A stretch of DNA of 64,000 nucleotides from contig JAJEKV010000024.1 in NCBI GenBank assembly GCA_021234155.1, forward strand, positions 14,298,913 through 14,362,912, written 5' to 3'. Of this stretch, positions 45,348 through 55,545 are shown one piece after another. Every line of letters starts with the position of its first letter. Position 1 is the first letter of the stretch. This stretch comes from Isoetes taiwanensis (taxonomy: Eukaryota > Streptophyta > Lycopodiopsida > Isoetales > Isoetaceae). The notes under the pieces were generated by a model that was not told where the DNA came from, did no database searches, and was given only the letters and a program-made list of their open reading frames with translations. A program made the translations under genes and the position numbers.

Positions 45348-46002
45348 TGATAGAATCTACTAGAGCTTTTGTTCTCAAATCTATTGATCCTTTTTCCTCT
45401 TTCCACAATCAAACAAAAGATACATCCATTAAATCAATAATTTCAATCTAGTGTGCAAGAACAATAGGGTAAATTTATTACTCAATTTTCAAGAAAATCA
45501 AAGGAGCCAAGTTGTGGTCACTTATCCTTTGATTTTAATGACTTCCTATCACCCTCATAACCATTAGCACAAATCTTAGTCATTAATACACCAAATACTG
45601 TAGCAGAGTTAACGAGCAAAACACTGTAGCACTTCGAAACTGCCTGGCTTATGCATAATACAATCGTTTCCACCAGTGTGTCTATCGACCATTCTTCTTT
45701 AATTATATTTTATCTCCCCCGACGGTTTCGCCAGGAGATTTGCAGCCACAGATAGAAAGACGTGTTGTAACCATTATCCCACAGGCATATCTTTTGAATC
45801 AGGCTTATCTTCTCGACTTCATTTATCCCACATGCATAACTACAATAATTGGCATACTCTTCGACCATTGGAATTCCAATAAAATAACTAATCTTCCCGC
45901 TTAACCATTGCATCATTTTACAACCTATAGACACTTAGGTTAACTTTTCATGATCAAGTCAACCATCGTGATTTATACCATCTGACATATCAATCTTCAA
46001 CA
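45348..46002 (-). repeat. 3' LTR of copia C (complete, 655 bp)
   Basis: Uninterrupted LTR. It contains on the plus strand the phrase ACTCAATTTTCAAGAAAATC, which is exactly the site where LINE D has inserted in the other LTR. It therefore shows the empty site. Confidence 0.95.
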
Positions 46003-46693
46003 TTCCCCCTTCAGATGTTATAAATCTGTTATTGTACTGTATAATATTCCTGAGTTCTTGGAACCTGCTAACTGACAGAGCTTTAGTTAGAATATCTGCA
46101 TACTGATCCATTGTTTTAACATAAGTCAACTGTATCAGCCTTTTCTGTACCATATCTCTAATAAAGTGTACTTGCATCTCAATGTGTTTAGATCTTTCAT
46201 GCAGGATTGGATTTTTCGTCATAGCAATGCAGCTTGTATTGTCACAAAAAACTTGTGTTGGGCCTGTTTGTTCACAGTTTAATTCTTCCAACAACCTTCT
46301 TTCCCATACTAGTTCTTTTGCTAGAAATGAAGCTGCATTATATTCTGCCTCAGCACTAGAAAGGGCTATGCTGCTTTGTTTTTTGCATTTCCATGCCACT
46401 GGAGTTCCACCTAGCAGTACAATATAATCAGAAGTTGATTTCCTTTGATCCAAATCCCCAGCCCAATCAGAATCACAATAAGCTTCCAAGGTTTTATTTG
46501 TACTGTACATAATCCCAACCTTTAATGTCCCTTTTAGATATCTCAGAATCCTCTTAGCTGCTATCCAATGTTCTTTGCCAGGATTGTTGTTGTACCTGCT
46601 TAACAAATTAACACCAAATGCTATATCTGGCCTAGTGCAATTGGCCAAGTATGACAGACATCCTATTAAAGATCTATATGGTATTTTCTCCAT
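45959..46693 (-). pseudogene. Copia C RNase H and RT C-terminus
   Basis: An open frame of 244 codons on the minus strand. It begins in the RT thumb (YRSLIGCLSYLANCTRPDIA, then NPGKEHWIAAKRILRYLKGT) and continues through the RNase H domain. Catalytic acidic positions are in YCDSDWAGD, ALSSAEAEYNAA and FCDNTSCIAM, and the QYADILTKAL signature near the end is typical of copia. RNase H removes the RNA strand of the RNA/cDNA hybrid. A one-base frameshift near 46730 separates it from the RT frame, with PGHK continuing as YQPKCTLEEKKQMEK. Otherwise the domain looks intact. It overlaps the LTR slightly at its 3' end. Confidence 0.88.
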
Positions 46694-46718
46694 TTGTTTC
46701 TTTTCTTCAAGAGTACAT

Positions 46719-47927
46719 TTAGGCTGATATTTTATGTCCTGGCACTAGAGGAGTGTTTGCAATATTGCATTCACTTATAGAGAATGTTTTCAGCATATTA
46801 ACAATTTGTGTTTTTTGACTCAAGGTCAGCAACTTATTTGATATATCTCTATGCACATCAATACCCAAAAATCTCTTCAATTCTCCCAGATCTGTCATCT
46901 GAAACCTGTTCTTCAACAACCATTTGCAATGACACAATATAGATGTATTGTTCGCAACCATAATATTATCATCTACATACAAGCCAATGATACACCAATT
47001 CTCACCACCCACAAACCTGTACAAATTACCATCACATTGCAGTTTTTGAAAGCCCTGTTCCAAAAGATAGCTATCCATACACCTATACCATTCCCTTGCA
47101 GCTTGCTTTAATCCATACACTGCCTTGTTTAACCTCCATACTTTGCCATTTCCTTCTTCAAAACCAGGTGCAGGTCTTAGATAGATTTCTTCCTCCAATT
47201 CTGCATTTAAAAAGGCTGTACTCACATCCATGTGATGAATTTCAAATCCATAAGCATTTGCAATTGACAACAGTATCCTCAAACTATTAATTTTAACCAA
47301 AGGAGAGAAAGTCTCATCAAAATCCAAACCTTTTTTCTGAGTAAAACCCTGTGCCACTAGCCTTGCCTTAAATTTGTTTAATTTCCCATCTATTCCTTGT
47401 TTGATCCTGAAAATCCATTTATTTCCAACTATATTCTTATTTTCAGGTTTATCTACCACAGTGTAAGTCCCTGTTCTTTGAAAAGCATGCATTTCCTCTT
47501 CCATTGCTCGAATCCAATGAATTGAATTTTTTCCTTTTACAGCTTCTTCAAATGTGAGTGGCAGATCATCTGTTTCTAGAATTAGAATATCAAACAGAGA
47601 ATTAACTTCAAATGTTTCATACCTTTTGCTTTTTCCAGCCTCACTCCTCCCATACAATTCTGTACTAATTTTGGCTTCATCAGCCAATATTTGTGCTTCA
47701 GTTCTTCTCTTCATTCTTTGTTTTTTTTTTTTTTCTGGAACTACTATTGGTGCAGGTTCTACCAACTCCTCATGCTCAGCTTCAGATTGCTCTCCTTCAG
47801 ATTCAACTGGTTGCTGCTCAGATTCAATGTCCTTTGTTTGATCATGTTCATCTTCATTATCACTGTCTTCAATCAAATCCCCTTCTTGTGCAGCTTGTGA
47901 AATTGGTTCGACAGCTTCTGCAATCAC
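46719..47927 (-). pseudogene. Copia C reverse transcriptase
   Basis: An open frame of 402 codons, minus strand. An acidic linker (SDNEDEHDQTKD) precedes a K-rich run and the RT start, WIRAMEEEMHAFQRTGTY, then NKWIFRIKQGIDGKLNKFKA and RLVAQGFTQKKGLDFDETF. The catalytic residues are in MDVSTAFLNA (first Asp) and LYVDDNIMVA (YVDD pair). The frame ends just after the RT palm and thumb through a frameshift into the RNase H frame. It makes cDNA from the element's RNA in the cytoplasmic particle. The reading upstream is cut by the SINE at 47.95-48.2 kb, so no full polyprotein can be made. Confidence 0.9.
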
Positions 47928-47939
47928 AGAGTCATTAGT

Positions 47940-48205
47940 TTTTAAGAAGAAGAAGAAGAAGAGATTTTAACATCACGCCACAGGCAGCGTCCTATCGGAC
48001 ATGTGACACTTTACAACACACCCAGATGGGTCCTGCCCCCACCTTACAACACACCCAGATGGGTCCTGCCCCCACCACTTTACATTGCTGAAGTGGGTCC
48101 TTCCCCCACCAACTTTATATTGCATGGCCACTTTCACAACGAGGCGTTGAACCCGTGACCTTGGGTATGGCAGTTTAACGTCTTACCACAGGCTATGTCT
48201 TTGAC
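47940..48205 (-). mobile_element. tRNA-derived SINE inserted in copia C pol
   Basis: Read on the minus strand from about 48205, an A-box-like TAGCCTGTGGTAAGACG and a B-box GGGTTCAACGCC are spaced as in tRNA genes. A body follows with GTGGCCATG, GGACCCACTT and CCCATCTGGGTGTGTTGTAA. The last phrase, with its GTGGGGGCAGGA neighbour, is present twice in tandem (unit about 33 bp). A tail of (CTT) repeats lies at 47944-47962. It separates the integrase side from the RT side of the polyprotein. The flanks show no clean target-site duplication. It shares its body with the copy at 7.2-7.4 kb. Confidence 0.75.
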
Positions 48206-48440
48206 TTTTTCATTCACATTTGGAATGGCTTTGTAGTGTTTTTCCTCATCAAATACTACATCTCTACTGATCAATATTTTTCTGTGCATGGGATCATACA
48301 ACTTATATCCTTTAGAGTTAGGATCATATCCTACTAAGTAGGCAATACAAGCTCGATCATCAAGTTTTTTCCTTACCTCTTCAGGAACATGAACAAAGGC
48401 TAAACAACCGTATGATCTTAAGTGTTCATAACTCGGTATT
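48206..48440 (-). pseudogene. Copia C segment between integrase and RT
   Basis: The minus strand reads GRIPSYEHLRSYGCLAFVHV, then RKKLDDRACIAYLVGYDPNS and LYDPMHRKILISRDVVFDEE, the usual integrase C-terminal part of copia polyproteins. It is one base out of frame with the upstream 564-codon frame (shift near 48475). It runs into the SINE at about 48205. Confidence 0.8.
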
Positions 48441-50135
48441 CTACCTGACCAACATATTTGGTATTGTTCCTCTTGTGCTGACTGAAGGCAGCATATTTTG
48501 AATATATACTGCAGTTCTCACAGCCTCATCCCACAAAAAGTTTGGCAATCCTGAATACTTTAACATGGACCTGACAGCATTTAATAATGTCCTATTCTTC
48601 CTTTCTGCCACACCATTCTGTTGTGGTGAATACCTGCAAGTCAATTGTCTTTTTATACCTCGTGTTGCACAAAATGCTTTGAATTCACCTGAAAAATATT
48701 CTCCTCCTCTGTCAGATCTTATACACTTAATTTTTCTTCCTGTTTCTAGTTCAACCTCAGCAACAAACAATTTTAATGCATCAAAAGCCTGATCCTTGGT
48801 TTTAAGCAGATAACATTTTGTTTTTCTGCTAAAATCGTCTATGAAAGTTATGAAGTATCTATTTTTCTTCAAACTTATGACATTAATAGGACCACAAAGA
48901 TCTGTATGAATTAAATCCAACACTCCTTTAGCTCTCTTTGTAGATTTTTTAAAAGGCAGCCTTGTTTGCTTGCCAAGTTGACAACCAACACATATCTTTG
49001 TCTTATCTCCTTTCTTGACATTTATGAATTTGTGTTTTTTCAGCAATTCTACATTTGTCATATTTGTATGACACAATCTATTATGCCATATGTCCTTAGT
49101 TGGTAATTCAACAATATTGATACTTGGATTTTTTTCTCTTAGAAAACCAAACAAATTACCAACCCTCCTTTTAATGAATCTTAGAATATTATCCTGATAG
49201 ATTTTGCATTGAAGTTTTTCAAATACAACCTTGAATCCAAGATCAACAAGCTGACACACTGATATTAAATTCCTTACTAGGTTTGGAACACATAAAACCT
49301 CCATAAGCAACACACTTTTTCCTTGCAAATCAAAGATTTCTAAAACTCCTGAATCTTTAATTTCTTGAACTCCACCATCACCAAGTTGAACATGACCCCA
49401 TCTTCTTTTGCACTCCTTTAATAGTTTAAGATCATGTACTACACTCTTTTCTGCTCCAGAATCTATAACAAGAAATTTGTTGTCAAATTTATTCCTCCTT
49501 TGAGTAACACTAAGCAATTTTGTTACCTCAATTGTATCATCCAAATTTTCTTCTTCATCTTTGACATCTTCAACAACATTTACACTAGATGTTCCTCTAG
49601 ATCTCCCTCGACCCCTTGAGCTTGCAAAGCCTTTGCCTCGACCTCTTCCCTTACCACTTATGCCTTTTGGACTTGGGCAGTCAGCTGCAAGGTGCCCTTT
49701 CCCATCACAATTAAAACATTTAAAACCTTTACCTGCATTTGGACATTCAGACTTCAAGTGTCCATATTGATTGCATGTGAAGCAAGGTCCTAGTTTATCT
49801 CCTCTTCCAAAACTTGTACTTCCTCCTCTTCTTTGCTTTCCTGCATATAACAACTCAGCAGATTGGTCATCATCATCTTGCAGACCTTTTGTCTGTTCAA
49901 ACTCAGTTCGGATCATTCTTAAGGCATGCTCCTTTGAAGTTGCAATATTCCTTATCAAGGTTGCCAATTGTGTATTATGAGAAACTGCCCTGGATAAAGC
50001 CAAAATCTGATATTGATCACTCAAGACATTTCCAGCTCCTTCTAAGTCTGCAACAATTGAATCAAATTTTTCCAGAAAATCTGTTAAACTATCTTTCTCA
50101 AATAACTTTAACTTTCTTAATTGTTTCTCCAACAA
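48441..50135 (-). pseudogene. Copia C gag C-terminus, protease and integrase
   Basis: An open frame of 564 codons. It starts in the gag helix region and then has two CCHC knuckles, CFTCNQYGHLKSEC and CFNCDGKGHLAADC (about 49790-49675). A basic RGRGRGKG stretch follows, then the protease active site LVIDSGAEKSVV (Asp-Ser-Gly) near 49470. Next come the pre-integrase zinc region (WHNRLCHTN ... CVGCQLGKQ) and the integrase core, whose catalytic triad is in LIHTDLCG, IRSDRGGEY and QQNGVAERKN. The protease cuts the polyprotein and integrase joins cDNA to the genome. All core residues are present. A frameshift after QNMLPS ends the frame. It is upstream of, and separated from, RT, as in Ty1-copia. 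Confidence 0.92.
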
Positions 50136-50136
50136 A

Positions 50137-50544
50137 TCAATTTGAGAAGAGCTTTTTTACCTCATATTGGCTTATCAAATAGTGCCACATCTCATGTGGT
50201 TTCATCCCTCTTAACCTTAACTTGAGAGCAGTACCAACTTTACTCAATATGATTGCCTGTGCCTCCTTGACCTTTGCTGCATCAGGCACCCTTGCTACTG
50301 GAGCTGAAGAACCCTTTGGCAATGTGGATTCTGCAGTAGCCTCTCTACTTGATGCACTTGTGCTAACTCCAGGACTAGAGCCTCCAGAACTTGTTGTGGT
50401 TACAGTCTGTCCTCCATCTATTAGGTGCCACAAGTTTTCAAACTCAAGTACAGACTTAATACCCTCCTTCCATACTTGAAAGCCTGTATCTCCTTTAAAC
50501 ACCTCAATTTGATTCAACAAGTTAGCTGCAAATCTAATAGACAT
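50137..50544 (-). pseudogene. Copia C gag N-terminus
   Basis: From the ATG at 50544 the minus strand reads MSIRFAANLLNQIEVFKGD, then FQVWKEGIKSVLEFENLWHL, the start of a copia gag. It ends at YEVKKLFSN-stop because of one extra base in a run of six T (plus strand 50153-50158). Ignoring that base, the next frame continues smoothly as SSSQIDLLEKQLRKLKLFE, so this is a recent one-base insertion or a sequencing error. The primer binding site lies about 15 bases upstream of this ATG. Confidence 0.85.
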
Positions 50545-51152
50545 TTTCAATAACAACATGTGCTCTGATACCAATGATAGAATCTACTAGAGCTTTTGTT
50601 CTCAAATCTATTGATCCTTTTTCCACAATCAAACAAAAGATACATCCATTAAGTCAATAATTTCAATCTAGTGTGCAAGAACAACAGAAGGTAAATTTAT
50701 TACTCAATTTTCAAGAATTTTTTTTTTTTTTTTGAGAGTAAGGGTTGATTTTTTCATTAATTAGATAAAGCCATACAAACCAATTGTCAAGCTTGAAGAT
50801 AGCATGACAAAGGTGAAAATTTGATACTCACAAGAGTTGAGCATCAGAGAGAACAAAAACAATTAGTGATAGAATCCAGCTAATATCAATGGTACCAACA
50901 GTAGTAATATCAAATATCAGCAGAATCTCAAAAGAGAGTTAAATATTTCAGAGCAGCAAGAAGTCAGCTATCTGTGTTGAGCACCTCAAAATAGAGTCTT
51001 CAAATTTCCTGTAAATGTAAACAAAAATACCAAACATGATCTTCAAAAATGAATTCTGGAAATAGGGATCATGAACATGATTGGTAGGCATGGGAAGGGT
51101 TTAGAATAGTAAAGAGGATTGGTCTTGGCTGTTAGGGTTGTTGTCAAACCAC

Positions 51153-51659
51153 TCATTGTAGTGCTGGTAGAATTCTGCTGTCGAACCCATAGAGTAAGTA
51201 TTTACGCCCACGGTCATTACGTACTAATAGCATATTAGGACTTTCCTTCCCCATGAGTAACAGTAAAGTACCATGTAAATCTGTCAGAAGCTTGTGACTG
51301 TAATACATTTCTCTATACCTACTCAACTGCTCTTCTGTCATAGCAAAGTGGGAATTAGCAAGAAAATGGAACAGAATATGCATTTGCATGAGTTCCCTGG
51401 TGTATATTGCTGCCCATACTGCTTCCTTTTGCTTAGATCTCTCTACCTCCTGTAAAAATTCATCTGTCATGTCACATAGCTGCTTCAGTGTTAGTTCTTT
51501 TCCAGCTCCCTGATTTTGGTGCAGAGATAATTCATAGCTGTCAATATCTGTATTCAGTTTTGTGGATCCTTCTCCTTTAAGAAACTTAAGATAATCTGTC
51601 ACAATCAGAGTATGGAGCATTAGAATCAATAACATTGAGGTTGGAAACAAATAAGTCAA
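51153..51659 (-). CDS. Open frame of unknown function downstream of LINE D ORF2
   Basis: 168 codons on the minus strand between the zf-RVT end of ORF2 and the poly(A) tail. The C-terminal 140 residues look like a real folded protein: KELTLKQLCDMTDEFLQEVE, then AAIYTRELMQMHILFHFLA, MTEEQLSRYREMYYSHKLL and a beta-like VRNDRGRKYLLYGF. It does not carry the RNase H motifs sometimes found at this place in plant LINEs, and I do not recognise it. The first residues overlap ORF2 in another frame, so the true start is unclear; it may be read as a continuation of ORF2 after a frameshift. It may also be chance. Confidence 0.35.
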   Translation of the reverse strand: MTYLFPTSMLLILMLHTLIVTDYLKFLKGEGSTKLNTDIDSYELSLHQNQGAGKELTLKQLCDMTDEFLQEVERSKQKEAVWAAIYTRELMQMHILFHFLANSHFAMTEEQLSRYREMYYSHKLLTDLHGTLLLLMGKESPNMLLVRNDRGRKYLLYGFDSRILPALQ

Positions 51660-52370
51660 AGTGGCCCCTGAAAAGCCCTATCACATTCCAACAAGTGTTG
51701 TATTTATCTCCAGCTTTCCTCTTGTGACATGTGGCAATAGCTTCAATATCTAACTGGAAATGCATTTTAATCCAGAAAGTAGAAAGAGGTTTAGAGGCAT
51801 AAAGGATTCTATTTCTAGACTTCCAAATGTTCCATAAGGCAGTATGGACAAGAGTATTAGCAAAGATATCATCTTGTTGCACGAAGTCAATAATGTCATC
51901 AAAGTTCCTTTTTTTAAGGTAATGGCCAGTTTTATCAATGAACCAAATCCAAAAAGGTCTAAGCTTGGGACAAAGAAAGATATGCTCTAAAGTCTCATTT
52001 CGAAAAGCAGCCGAGTAGTGATGAGACGGTAGATACATTAATTCTCCTAGACAAAGAAACCAAATTTGTGAGGCTCTTTTGTGCAATTAACCAAACAAAG
52101 AATCTGATTTTTTGGAGTGCGATAGGAGTTCCAAACATTTTTGAAAAGAGAAAGGACTTGGGGATGATCCAAAGACCATTTCATCATAGCTTTTAGAGGA
52201 GCATCAGCAACATTTATCAAAGAGTAAATTTCCTTTACCTTATAGACTAACTTCCCATTTATAGTGCAACCAGTCGAGTTATTGAAGTCATTGAAATTAT
52301 TGAAAGTAGCTAGGATAGTCTTAAAGTAGACATACATTTTCTTATCGAGGTGGAAGTCCCTCGAGTACAC
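51586..52370 (-). pseudogene. LINE D ORF2 C-terminal zf-RVT region
   Basis: Two overlapping minus-strand frames (52370-52047 and 52086-51586) cover the end of ORF2. WSLDHPQVLSLFKNVWNSYR comes first, then IWFLCLGELMYLPSH. Then EHIFLCPKLRPFWIWFIDKT carries the C-terminal cysteine/histidine segment of the zf-RVT domain. The domain ends near 51590 after WNVIGLFRGHFDLFVSNLN. A frameshift near 52080 breaks it. In L1 elements this domain helps bind the element's own RNA. Confidence 0.7.
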
Positions 52371-53983
52371 GGATTTTTAAAGCGAGTCCAAGAAATAAAG
52401 GAATTATTATTTCTATAAAGATCCTTGATAGTAGTGATCCCTTTAGTGGCCCATCTGCTATAAATTTTTGGATGCTTGATAGCCATAACTTTTAAATGAG
52501 GATCAGAGAAAATAGGTGACCAAAATAGGCTAGTGTTCATAGTAGCATCTTGGAGATCATCTCTCTTCAGCTCAGGGTGGATTTTATTCCAGGCCATAAT
52601 CATATTCCTCATCAAAGGAGAAGTATTTGGAGCAGGATGAATATTAATAAAGGCAGATTCAGGGAGTGAATGCTTAATAGAAGGATGACCAGAAGGATAG
52701 GAAATATTCAGCCAATGAGCAATGAAAATGGAGGCAGGAGAATTATTGCCCATAATTGTTCTCCATATATATTTACCTGCCAGAGAACAAGCCTGTAAAT
52801 GGAGATTTTTACATCCAAGACCTCCCAAATTTTTAGGTCTAGAGATTGAGTTCCAGTTTACCAGATGAGACCCATTCCAGATGAAATTTCGGATTACTTT
52901 CTCCAACTCAGAATAAATTGCTTTAGGGGCAACAAGGGCAGAGGAGAAATAGACATGAGAAGAAGCTAGGACAGAATTTGCAATAATTGTCCTTCCTGCA
53001 AAAGAGAGACAGTTTCTATAATTATTCAGCTTCCTCTTTATCCTTTGTAGAATTGGATCCCACAGACCTTTTAAATTGTGATTGAGAGAAAGTGGCATGC
53101 CTAAGAGATTAGAGGCTTGATTGGTATTGAGCACAGATATGCTACATATTGAAGGCTGGATAATATCTCCAATAAACTTACTTTTATCCAAATTAAGATG
53201 GACCCCAGAGGCAGCTGAGAACTCTTTGATAAGATCCAAGAAAGTATTGACATTTCTGGTATTAGAGTCCAGGAAAGCAAATGTATCATCTGCATATTGA
53301 GATATTGTGAGGGAATCCAAATTATTTGGGAGTTTCAGACCAGTTAAAACTCCCGAATTTTGCAAATGAAGCACACTCCTTGTCAGCATTTCAGCAACAA
53401 TGAGAAAGAGATAGGGAGCTAGGGGGCAACCCTGTCTGACACCTTTAGCTAAAGGGAAGAAATTTGAGGGAGAACCATTTATCAACACAGCAGAATTAGA
53501 CATAGAATTTAATCCATGTATAAGAGAGATAAGCTTTGCCTGAAAGCCCATCTTTTTTAAAGCAAGGTCAATAAAGTCCCAGCTCACTGTATCAAATGCT
53601 CTTTTAAAATCCAACTTCAACAGGATGCAAGATTGATTTGAAATTCTGTTCCAATGTAAGCCTTCCATGGCACTGATGTAATTATCCAAAATGAATCTAT
53701 TAGGCAGAAAGGCAGTTTGATTGACACTGATATTTTTTTGGAGATAAGATTGAATTCTCTTTGCAATAATTTTAGCACATAGCTTGTAAGATGAATTTGT
53801 CAAGGAAATTGGTCTCCATTCAGAGAAAGAGCTCGGGTTGTCAACCTTAGGCACTAGAGTTATAAAACCAAAGAAATTGAGGGATGAAGATGATTGGAAT
53901 TCCAAAATCCATGCACAAGACTGATGACATCTCTTTTCATAATATCCCAAAATTGTATATAAAATTACGGGGAAAACCATCAC
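52310..53983 (-). pseudogene. LINE D reverse transcriptase
   Basis: A long open frame on the minus strand holding a full non-LTR RT domain. VDNPSSFSEWRPISLTNSSY comes first, then AFLPNRFILDNYISAMEGLH, LLKLDFKRAFDTVSWDFI (first catalytic Asp), and FFPLAKGVRQGCPLAPYLFL. The catalytic ISQYADDTFAF has the YADD pair. The thumb follows with PKNLGGLGCKNLHLQACSLA. The RT copies element RNA at a nicked chromosome site. The frame is open through the whole RT, but frameshifts near 53990 and 52370 cut it off from the linker and zf-RVT parts. The first 20-odd residues from the ATG at 53983 are off-frame read-through. Confidence 0.9.
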
Positions 53984-53994
53984 GGGCGGGGGAC

Positions 53995-54625
53995 TTATCT
54001 TTGGAAAAACTTCAAGAAGGTTTTATATATCTCATCTTCATTGGGGGTAGCAAGAAGGGAAATATCCATATTATCAATTGGATAAGGTAAGATAGTGTCT
54101 AGATTGCTAATGAACTTATCTTTGTTCACAACCAAAGAGCGAGAAAGATCACTTTTTTGAAGAGAGGAGTAGTTCTCAAAGAAGAAATTTTTAATATCGG
54201 GAATAGAACCGAGAGAAGTACCATAATTGTTAATAACCTGATTGATGGAATTTTTAGGAGCACTGCGACTTAGCCACTCTAAAGAAAAATTTTGAGCAGC
54301 CCTGATCAATCTCACTATTGTATTTAATTTTGCATTTAATTGCAGAGAACCTGGCATCCCTTTCTTCTATATTCTTAATCAGATTCTCAACAATTTCTTC
54401 TCCAACATGAAGATTGTGGTTATATGGATCGATTTGAAGCAAGGATCTAATTTCTTTCATTTTGCTCAGAAGTCTCTCTTTTTCCTGAATTTTTGCTTTA
54501 TGCTTATCTTTGGCCCAGGATTTGATCCAGTCTTTAGCCTTTTTGATTTTATGATAAAAGTTCTTCATAGAAGAATTTGGAAAGACTGAGTCAATAGAAG
54601 AATAGAAATCAGCAAACTCCTGCTG
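53995..54625 (-). pseudogene. LINE D linker between endonuclease and RT (truncated)
   Basis: Two frames (54568-54254 and 54357-53995). The first, KNFYHKIKKAKDWIKSWAKD, is the helical linker after the endonuclease. The second, NFSLEWLSRSAPKNSINQVI ... DEIYKTFLKFF, leads to the RT entrance. The element ends at 54625, before the endonuclease, because of 5' truncation. Frameshifts lie near 54300 and 53990. Confidence 0.75.
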
Positions 54626-55148
54626 ATTTTCAAGAAAATCAAAGGAGCCAAGTTGTGGTCACTTATCCTTTGATTTTAATGACTTCCTATCACCCTCATA
54701 ACCATTAGCACAAATCTTAGTCATTAATACACCAAATACTGTAGCAGAGTTAACGAGCAAAACACTGTAGCACTTCGAAACTGCCTGGCTTATGCATAAT
54801 ACAATCGTTTCCACCAGTGTGTCTATCGACCATTCTTCTTTAATTATATTTTATCTCCCCCGACGGTTTCGCCAGGAGATTTGCAGCCACAGATAGAAAG
54901 ACGTGTTGTAACCATTATCCCACAGGCATATCTTTCGAATCAGGTTTATCTTCTCGACTTCATTTATCCCACATGCATAACTACAATAATTGGCATACTC
55001 TTCGACCATTGGAATTCCAATAAAATAACTAATCTTCCCCCTTAACCATTGCATCATTTTACAACCTATAGACACTTAGGTTAACTTTTCATGATCAAGT
55101 CAACCATCGTGATTTATACCATCTAACATATCAATCTTCAACATCAGA

Positions 55149-55480
55149 GGGGTATAAAAGCAAGAAATAACTGCCAGGTAAACCTAATTAACTAGGTAAA
55201 ACTGGCTTTTGACAATTACATTTATCTTGTTATCATTATACGAAGATAAATTCACGGGAAATTTACCAAAATCACCTTAATTATTGACTTAATTCTCGGA
55301 AAGCCCTTCGTATTTTTAAAATTCCCAAAACGCCCTTAATTCTTAAGTATTTTTTCAAATAGCCCTTGTATTTTAAAAATCATCAAAAAACGTATTTTTA
55401 CAATCGGCGATCATTTTTTACAAGGGAACTGTTTCTTATAGATAACAATAATTTAAAACATAAAGAGAATTGATGTTCTT
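55149..55480. other. Spacer between copia C and LINE E
   Basis: No gene. AT-rich with C-run phrases (AAAGCCCTTCGTATTTTTAA, CCCAAAACGCCC, AAATAGCCCTTGTATTTTAA) repeated with a period of about 50 bp at 55270-55400. They are loosely similar to the repeats upstream of CWC22. Confidence 0.5.
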
Positions 55481-55545
55481 GATCGGGATGAACGTTAGGC
55501 GCAGGAAGGGGCGTCGTGTTGGGAATCGTGCGGAACCAAGGCCCG

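Larger units (their letters stand above)
50707..54636 (-). mobile_element. 5'-truncated L1-type LINE D inside the copia C LTR
   Basis: Element body 50718-54625 (3.9 kb) with a 16-base poly(T) at 50718-50733, meaning a poly(A) tail on the minus strand. Perfect 11-bp target-site duplications ATTTTCAAGAA lie at 50707-50717 and 54626-54636. This is the hallmark of target-primed reverse transcription. The 5' part (ORF1 and endonuclease) is missing. ORF2 linker, RT and zf-RVT domains are present with frameshifts. Because it sits in an LTR whose twin is almost identical, the insertion must be younger than copia C. Confidence 0.96.
50575..55143 (-). repeat. 5' LTR of copia C, split by LINE D
   Basis: Two parts, 50575-50717 and 54637-55143, together match the complete LTR at 45348-46002 almost base for base. 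The 11 bases ATTTTCAAGAA at the break are present at both edges of the inserted LINE. The 7-base CCTCTTT present in the left LTR near 45393 is missing here. Confidence 0.95.
45343..55148 (-). mobile_element. Ty1-copia retrotransposon C, young, with nested LINE and SINE insertions
   Basis: The left LTR (3' on the minus strand) is 45348-46002. The right LTR (5') is 50575-50717 plus 54637-55143, interrupted by LINE D. Both begin TGTTGA and end TATCA on the minus strand. A 5-bp TCAGA target-site duplication flanks the whole (45343-45347 and 55144-55148). The primer binding site TGGTATCAGAGCAC lies inward of the right LTR at about 50560-50573. The polypurine tract (TCTGAAGGGGGAA on the minus strand) abuts the left LTR at 46003-46015. 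Gag, two zinc knuckles, protease, integrase, RT and RNase H follow in copia order. The LTRs differ at only about eight bases plus two or three small indels, so the insertion is recent. Confidence 0.96.
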
